A model generated the notes under the pieces. That model had not been told where the DNA came from. It worked only from the letters and a program-made list of their open reading frames with translations, and ran no database searches. Positions 29,481 to 33,039 of a stretch of DNA of 33,039 nt are shown here, one piece after another (positions within the stretch are counted from its first letter, which is position 1; each line of letters opens with the position of its first letter). The translations under genes were made by a program, and so were the position numbers. Source of the stretch: a virus. The stretch is from positions 1 through 33,039 of IMG/VR virus record IMGVR_UViG_3300025732_000155; one strand, given 5' to 3'.

Positions 29481-29644
29481 AAAAGCTGACGATCATCACA
29501 GATAACGCTTTTGACAAAGCATGGAAAAAACCTTGCCCTCATTGTGAAAACATGATATTGTTTTATAAAAAGCAATGTCACGAATGTAAACTTAAAGCGG
29601 ATAAAGACGCAGAACAGTACTATAATCAAACCTATGGAAAATAA
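29477..29644 (+). CDS. Small zinc-ribbon protein
   Basis: 55 aa with CPHC (residues 20-23) and CHEC (34-37), two knuckles of a zinc ribbon, flanked by Lys-rich sequence. Probably binds nucleic acid or a protein partner. Starts in an ATGA overlap. It ends TYGK, and its final codons form the first copy of a short direct repeat that also carries the next start codon. Confidence 0.6.
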   Translation: MKKLTIITDNAFDKAWKKPCPHCENMILFYKKQCHECKLKADKDAEQYYNQTYGK

Positions 29645-29645
29645 A
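29628..29645 (+). repeat. Gene-junction direct repeat, copy 1
   Basis: AAACCTATGGAAAATAAA; the second copy at 29902-29919 differs at one base. Each copy holds the stop of one gene (TYGK end) and the start of the next (MENK). Confidence 0.65.
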
Positions 29646-29918
29646 GAATTCATTCCTTACATTATCAAAATAAATAACTATCTACTATTAGTAGATGATT
29701 CAGAGATTAAAGATGCTTGTTATGTATACAAAGATCATGAACAAGAAATAGGAAAAGGTATATTTTATATTCCTAATGATATTGATTTTAAAGCTTTTAA
29801 TGCAGAAAAAAGTAATACCTATATTATAAAAGCACACCTGCCACTAAATAACTCACCAATACTTGAAGGTGTAGATTTATTACCACCACAATACTACAAC
29901 AAAACATATGGAAAATAA
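29634..29918 (+). CDS. Small AT-rich hypothetical protein
   Basis: 94 aa (MENKEFIPYIIKINNYLLLV), Asn/Ile/Lys-rich with beta-type strands, cytoplasmic. The gene is much richer in A and T than the replication genes and prefers A/T-ending codons, a sign of separate origin. It sits exactly between two copies of an 18-nt repeat, so it could have been inserted or copied as a cassette. Not recognised. Confidence 0.6.
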   Translation: MENKEFIPYIIKINNYLLLVDDSEIKDACYVYKDHEQEIGKGIFYIPNDIDFKAFNAEKSNTYIIKAHLPLNNSPILEGVDLLPPQYYNKTYGK

Positions 29919-29919
29919 A
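29902..29919 (+). repeat. Gene-junction direct repeat, copy 2
   Basis: AAACATATGGAAAATAAA, 274 nt after copy 1, holding the stop of the 29634 gene and the start of the 29908 gene. Confidence 0.65.
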
Positions 29920-30159
29920 TATACAATAAGATTAAGTAAAGTTGAAATAGAGTATTTCAGAGCATCTGTTGATGAAAATTTTGTAAGTGCTTTTGAGAAA
30001 GATAAACTTTTAAAAACAATAGTATCTGTTGCTCAAGAAGATTATAACAGAGCTGCAACAATAGCACATATACCTTTTAAACCATTATCTGTAAATCACT
30101 TATTAATATTTTTAGATACAGGTGATCCTTATGTTGATAAATACGTAACAAATGAATAG
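29908..30159 (+). CDS. Small AT-rich hypothetical protein
   Basis: 83 aa, also starting MENK. Helical and acidic (VEIEYFRASVDENFVSAFEK), with no membrane segment. Strongly AT-rich like its neighbour, in contrast to the following VWA gene. It overlaps that gene by 8 nt. Not recognised. Confidence 0.6.
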   Translation: MENKYTIRLSKVEIEYFRASVDENFVSAFEKDKLLKTIVSVAQEDYNRAATIAHIPFKPLSVNHLLIFLDTGDPYVDKYVTNE

Positions 30160-31297
30160 ACATGAAAACCTGGCAAAGGTCTCAAAGGATCTTATGCTGA
30201 AGGAACCGTTCTACGGACTGTTCCTGATCATGCTGAACAAGGTGTGGACTGACAATGTTCCCACCGCGGGAGTTGGGCGTAATGGCATCAACTACCAATT
30301 GTATATCAACCCAGCGTTCTGGGATAGTCTGACTGACATTCAGAAGATGGGTCTGTTGAAGCATGAACTGCTCCATATGGGTTTCATGCACGTAACGGAG
30401 TTTGACCATCTTACTGACAAGGAACTCCGCAACGTTGCCATGGACATTGAAATCAATCAGTATATCGATGATTCCTGGTTACCAGAAGGCGGTTGTACCA
30501 TCAAGTCCATAGAGGCAAGTCTTGGTATCAAACTCAAGACCAAGATGGGTACCAAGTATTATTATGATGAGCTGATGAAAGTCAAGTCTCAGATCAGTAA
30601 TGAAGTAATGAAAGCCATAGGCGACAGTCACGCCACCTGGGAGGAGTTTGATGACATGGATGAAGCAACCCAGAAGCTCATAGTCAAACAGACTGAACAC
30701 ATCCTTACGGAGCTTGCAGAGAATGTCAAGAAGAGTACTGGCAACATACCTGGCGAGTTTGAAGGTATCCTTAGAAGGATAATGTCCAAGGAACCTCCCA
30801 AGTTTGACTGGCGTGGTTATCTCAGAAGGTTTGCTGGATCCAGTATGGAGATTTATACCAAGAAGCTCCGCCGCAAACCAAACAAAAGATTCGAAGACAA
30901 TCCTGGTCTGAAGATCAAGAAGCGCAGGCATATCCTTGTCGCCGTGGATACATCAGGTTCTGTGAACAATGATGAACTCAAGGAATTCTTCCACGAGATA
31001 GATCACATGCATAAGACTGGTTGCGAAGTAACGGTGATGCAATGCGATACAGTGATACGTCACAAGCAATCCTATAAGAAGAACATGGATATCAAAATCT
31101 ATGGCAGGGGAGGCACAAGCTTTTACCCTGTGATAGAGTATTACAACGCCAGTAATGGCAAGTACAGTTGCCTTGTATATCTAACTGATGGTGAAGCATC
31201 CGCTCCGCCTAAAACAAAAGGACGAATGCTTTGGGTATTGAGTTCACAATCCAAGCGCAACCCTGAATTAATTGGACCACAAATAGTATTAAACTGA
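30152..31297 (+). CDS. Metallopeptidase-like/VWA protein (DUF2201 type), partner of ATPase 2
   Basis: 381 aa in two parts. The N-terminal part has KHELLHMGFMH with HELLH at 71-75, a zinc-binding helix. The C-terminal part is a VWA-like domain with the MIDAS motif VAVDTSGSV (Asp 266 to Ser 270) and YLTDGEAS. This fits the putative metallopeptidase plus VWA-like proteins that accompany MoxR-type ATPases. The ATPase gene starts at the stop of this one (TGATG at 31295-31299). Whether the peptidase site is active is not known. It is unrelated in order and N-terminus to the first VWA protein of this window. Confidence 0.8.
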   Translation: MNRHENLAKVSKDLMLKEPFYGLFLIMLNKVWTDNVPTAGVGRNGINYQLYINPAFWDSLTDIQKMGLLKHELLHMGFMHVTEFDHLTDKELRNVAMDIEINQYIDDSWLPEGGCTIKSIEASLGIKLKTKMGTKYYYDELMKVKSQISNEVMKAIGDSHATWEEFDDMDEATQKLIVKQTEHILTELAENVKKSTGNIPGEFEGILRRIMSKEPPKFDWRGYLRRFAGSSMEIYTKKLRRKPNKRFEDNPGLKIKKRRHILVAVDTSGSVNNDELKEFFHEIDHMHKTGCEVTVMQCDTVIRHKQSYKKNMDIKIYGRGGTSFYPVIEYYNASNGKYSCLVYLTDGEASAPPKTKGRMLWVLSSQSKRNPELIGPQIVLN

Positions 31298-31427
31298 TGT
31301 CACAGCAAGTAAACCTCACAAGTGAGGAATTAAAAGGATTTATCAAACACATTGTAGACAACAATAGATTCCTGCAGCAGCAGGGTAAGAAGCCCGTAGC
31401 GATCAACGTAGAGGGCGAAGCTGGGAT
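31297..31427 (+). CDS. MoxR-type AAA+ ATPase 2, exon 1
   Basis: 43 codons plus 2 bases, from the ATG overlapping the VWA stop to the intron. It ends PVAINVEGEAG, the start of the Walker A P-loop. Read on into the intron, the frame stops after INSK, giving a useless 47-aa peptide; joined to exon 2 it restores GEAGIGKT. The exact 5' splice site after T31427 is set by pairing of CTGGGAT (31421-31427) with the intron guide GTCCCAG, with the required U-G pair at the cut. Confidence 0.8.
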
Positions 31428-31444
31428 TAATTCAAAATAATTTG

Positions 31445-31452
31445 TATTTTTG
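31445..31452 (+). promoter_or_regulatory. -7 box candidate before the intron ORF
   Basis: TATTTTTG, a perfect match to TAnnTTTG, 5 nt before the ATG of the endonuclease. No good -33 TTTG is found at the right distance. It could allow expression of the endonuclease separately from the unspliced message. Confidence 0.3.
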
Positions 31453-31457
31453 TAGGT

Positions 31458-32219
31458 ATGAAACTTCTATTTGAAAACTGCCTACATAAAGACCTAAGTA
31501 AAAAATCTGGCATATACATGCTTATCTGTAATAATCATACTTACATAGGAAGTAGTGTAAATATATATTACAGGTTAAAAAGACATTCTAGTGATCTTTT
31601 AAGAAAAAAACATTCTAATAAGTTCATACAGAACGTTTTTGATAAACATGGTAAAGACAAGTTCTTATTCAAAATCGTAGAATTTTGTGATAAAAACGTT
31701 CTTTTACAAAGAGAAAGTTTTTATATAGACATGTTAAGCCCAGACCTTAATCTAGATTTAAATCCTGTGAAGAGAGAATTTTCTGCGAAATCAAAGCAGT
31801 TGATTTCTAATACTTTAAGACAAGGATTTCAATCAGGACGAATCAAAAATGGAAACTCAAAACCTGTATATAGATATACTGTGGAAGGTATATTTATAGA
31901 TAGTTTTGAATCATGTTCTACAGCGGCAAAAGCTGTAAATGGTAAGTTTAAAGGCGTATCTAAAGCTGCGTCTGGAAAATCTAATTCAGCATATGGTTTT
32001 ATTTGGTCATATGATAAAAAAGATGTTCTTATCAAAAGAGTTGAACAAAACAAAAAAGTACAAGCTGTTGATATTCAAGGTAATATAATAAAAACTTGGA
32101 TTAGTATTAAAGCTTTAGCTAAAAGTTTGTCAATTTCTCCATCATCATGTTCCATTAGGATTAAAAAAGGAAACTTTTACAAAGGTTTAAAATATGAATT
32201 TTGCCAAGTCCCAGGGTAA
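31458..32219 (+). CDS. GIY-YIG homing endonuclease of the group I intron
   Basis: 253 aa. The catalytic domain is at residues 14-95: SGIYMLICNNHTYIGSS with GIY 18-20 and YIG 29-31, the conserved Arg (RLKRH) and metal-binding Glu 86 (QRESFYIDML). Two NUMOD1-like DNA-binding repeats follow (about residues 144-195 and 207-245; for example FESCSTAAKAVNG). Such enzymes cut intronless alleles and spread the intron by repair. AT-rich compared with the exons. The last codons (FCQVPG and stop) contain the P10 and guide sequences of the intron, so protein and ribozyme share these bases. Confidence 0.9.
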   Translation: MKLLFENCLHKDLSKKSGIYMLICNNHTYIGSSVNIYYRLKRHSSDLLRKKHSNKFIQNVFDKHGKDKFLFKIVEFCDKNVLLQRESFYIDMLSPDLNLDLNPVKREFSAKSKQLISNTLRQGFQSGRIKNGNSKPVYRYTVEGIFIDSFESCSTAAKAVNGKFKGVSKAASGKSNSAYGFIWSYDKKDVLIKRVEQNKKVQAVDIQGNIIKTWISIKALAKSLSISPSSCSIRIKKGNFYKGLKYEFCQVPG

Positions 32220-32438
32220 AAATTCCGTGAATTCAGGGAAACTCCACTGGCGTGGACAATCCTGAGCCAAGCCTTATAGGGATATAAGGAAGGTGCAACG
32301 ACTAGGGTATGGAGTCTAGAACAGACAGTAAAACCCCACGAGCGCGGAACATCAGAAATGATGATGATATAGTCTGAACTGCATGTATAAATAAAGATGC
32401 AGAAGTATAGGATAAAGAGCCTATACGATAACAAATTG

Positions 32439-33039
32439 AGGCAAAACCAGCACCATACTACAGCTTGCAGATGAACTAGGTCTCAAATGCGTAAAGCTAA
32501 GCTTATCGCAGATCGAGGAGATCGGTGACCTTGTGGGTTATCCGCATAAGGAATTCGAAGTATGCAAGGATGAAGGTCCATGCAAATGGGTTCCTGAATC
32601 CATGCTGCAGACTTATATCGAATACAAGTACAAGCCTACTGGCAACAAGCGTATGACCCACGCAGCACCTGAATGGGTGAACGATCTTCAAGAAGGTGGT
32701 ATCCTTATCCTTGACGACTATACCCGTGCAGACAGCAGATTCATGCAGGCTGCCATGGAAATCATAGACCGTCAGGAGTATATCTCTTGGAAGCTTCCTA
32801 AAGATTGGCATGTGATCCTGACCAGTAATCCTGACTCAGGTGATTATCATGTATCCAGTCTGGATCCTGCACAGAAGACTAGGTTTGTAACAGTCAATCT
32901 TAAGTTTGATGCGGACTGCTGGGCTCGTTGGGCAGAGGAGAATGGTATCGATGGCCGTTGTATCAACTTCTTGTTGATGCATCCAGAACTTGTAAGCCAG
33001 ACCACCAATGCACGTAGCATCACCACGTTCTTCAACTGT
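32439..33039 (+). CDS. MoxR-type AAA+ ATPase 2, exon 2 (runs off window)
   Basis: Begins with A32439, which completes codon 44 (ATA, Ile), then GGC AAA ACC (GKT). 200 further codons are visible and remain open at the right edge. Walker B is GGILILDDYTRAD, sensor 1 LTSNPDSGD, and the arginine finger region LDPAQKTRF. Only about 20% of the wording resembles ATPase 1 by eye, so the two are different branches rather than a recent duplicate. The VWA/peptidase partner gene is immediately upstream of exon 1. Likely a ring ATPase that remodels proteins with that partner. Confidence 0.85.

Larger units (their letters stand above)
31428..32438 (+). mobile_element. Group I self-splicing intron with homing endonuclease gene
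   Basis: 1011 nt. Core: CAATCCTGAGCCAAGCC (P4-P6 joint region), a P6a hairpin CCTTATA/TATAAGG, GTGCAACGACTAG with P7 (GACTA 32300-32304 with TAGTC 32370-32374), and P9 and P9.1 hairpins (32379-32402; 32406-32425). The guide sequence GTCCCAG (32208-32214) pairs with the end of exon 1. TTTTGCC (32199-32205) pairs with GGCAAAA of exon 2 as P10. The last base G32438 is the expected terminal G. The whole endonuclease gene lies in the P1 loop. Pairings are read directly; splicing is inferred. Confidence 0.85.

Noticed and set aside
29477-29644. Second short endonuclease gene
   Set aside because: The CxxC pairs alone fit a zinc ribbon; there is no His-Asn-His pattern or other nuclease motif.

Overview
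The window looks like part of a large lytic tailed-phage genome whose host is a member of the Bacteroidota. Phage evidence: tightly packed genes with ATGA/TAATG overlaps, a structural gene block, a complete replication and recombination block, and no housekeeping genes. Host evidence: most starts lack a Shine-Dalgarno sequence and sit behind AT-rich leaders; several starts follow close matches to the Bacteroidota promoter (TTTG, about 19-20 nt, TAnnTTTG); and the largest adhesin-like protein combines Ig/PKD-like and BspA-type leucine-rich repeats of the kind common in that phylum. This is inferred from sequence patterns alone.

Layout. (1) 1-3923, minus strand: virion proteins and putative host-recognition proteins, three of which share one N-terminal motif, closed by a small holin-like membrane protein. 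(2) 3954-5440, plus: a small HEALH metallopeptidase-like protein and a calcineurin-type metallophosphoesterase, then a 41-aa membrane peptide on the minus strand. (3) 5.6-7.8 kb: an island of different base and codon use with three unrecognised genes, strong terminators and a 32-nt element repeated three times. (4) 7.8-8.84 kb: a gene-poor stretch with one small ORF and a tRNA-like gene. (5) 8.84-12.7 kb: small unknown genes, many secreted or membrane-bound, with a second tRNA-like gene and several terminators. (6) 12.8-16.0 kb: an HNH protein and a MoxR-type AAA+ ATPase/VWA pair. (7) 16.0-21.8 kb: more small envelope proteins, a third tRNA-like gene, a spanin-like overlapping gene pair and an SF2 helicase. 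(8) 21.75-23.44 kb: a minus-strand gene, uracil-DNA glycosylase on plus, and a second spanin-like overlapping pair on minus. (9) 23.5-29.5 kb: replication and recombination (DnaA domain IV-like protein, possible loader, DnaB-type helicase, Sak4-like ATPase, SSB-like protein, DnaG-like primase, RuvC-like resolvase). (10) 29.5-33.0 kb: an AT-rich pair of small genes, a metallopeptidase/VWA protein and a second MoxR-type ATPase whose P-loop codon is split by a group I intron carrying a GIY-YIG endonuclease.

How the genes work together. The primase, helicase, SSB-like protein and Sak4-like ATPase form a plausible replisome plus annealing recombination set, with RuvC to resolve branches and uracil-DNA glycosylase for base repair. 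The two AAA+/VWA pairs look like two separate chaperone or remodelling machines. The two spanin-like pairs and the holin-like protein are envelope-disruption candidates.

The strongest unusual features are: the intron, whose guide sequence lies inside the last codons of its own endonuclease gene and whose insertion point is the ATP-binding loop of its host gene; two divergent copies of the same overlapping spanin-like architecture; two AAA+/VWA systems in 20 kb; the three-copy intergenic element; and promoters whose -7 box sits about 4 nt before the start codon, suggesting leaderless mRNAs.
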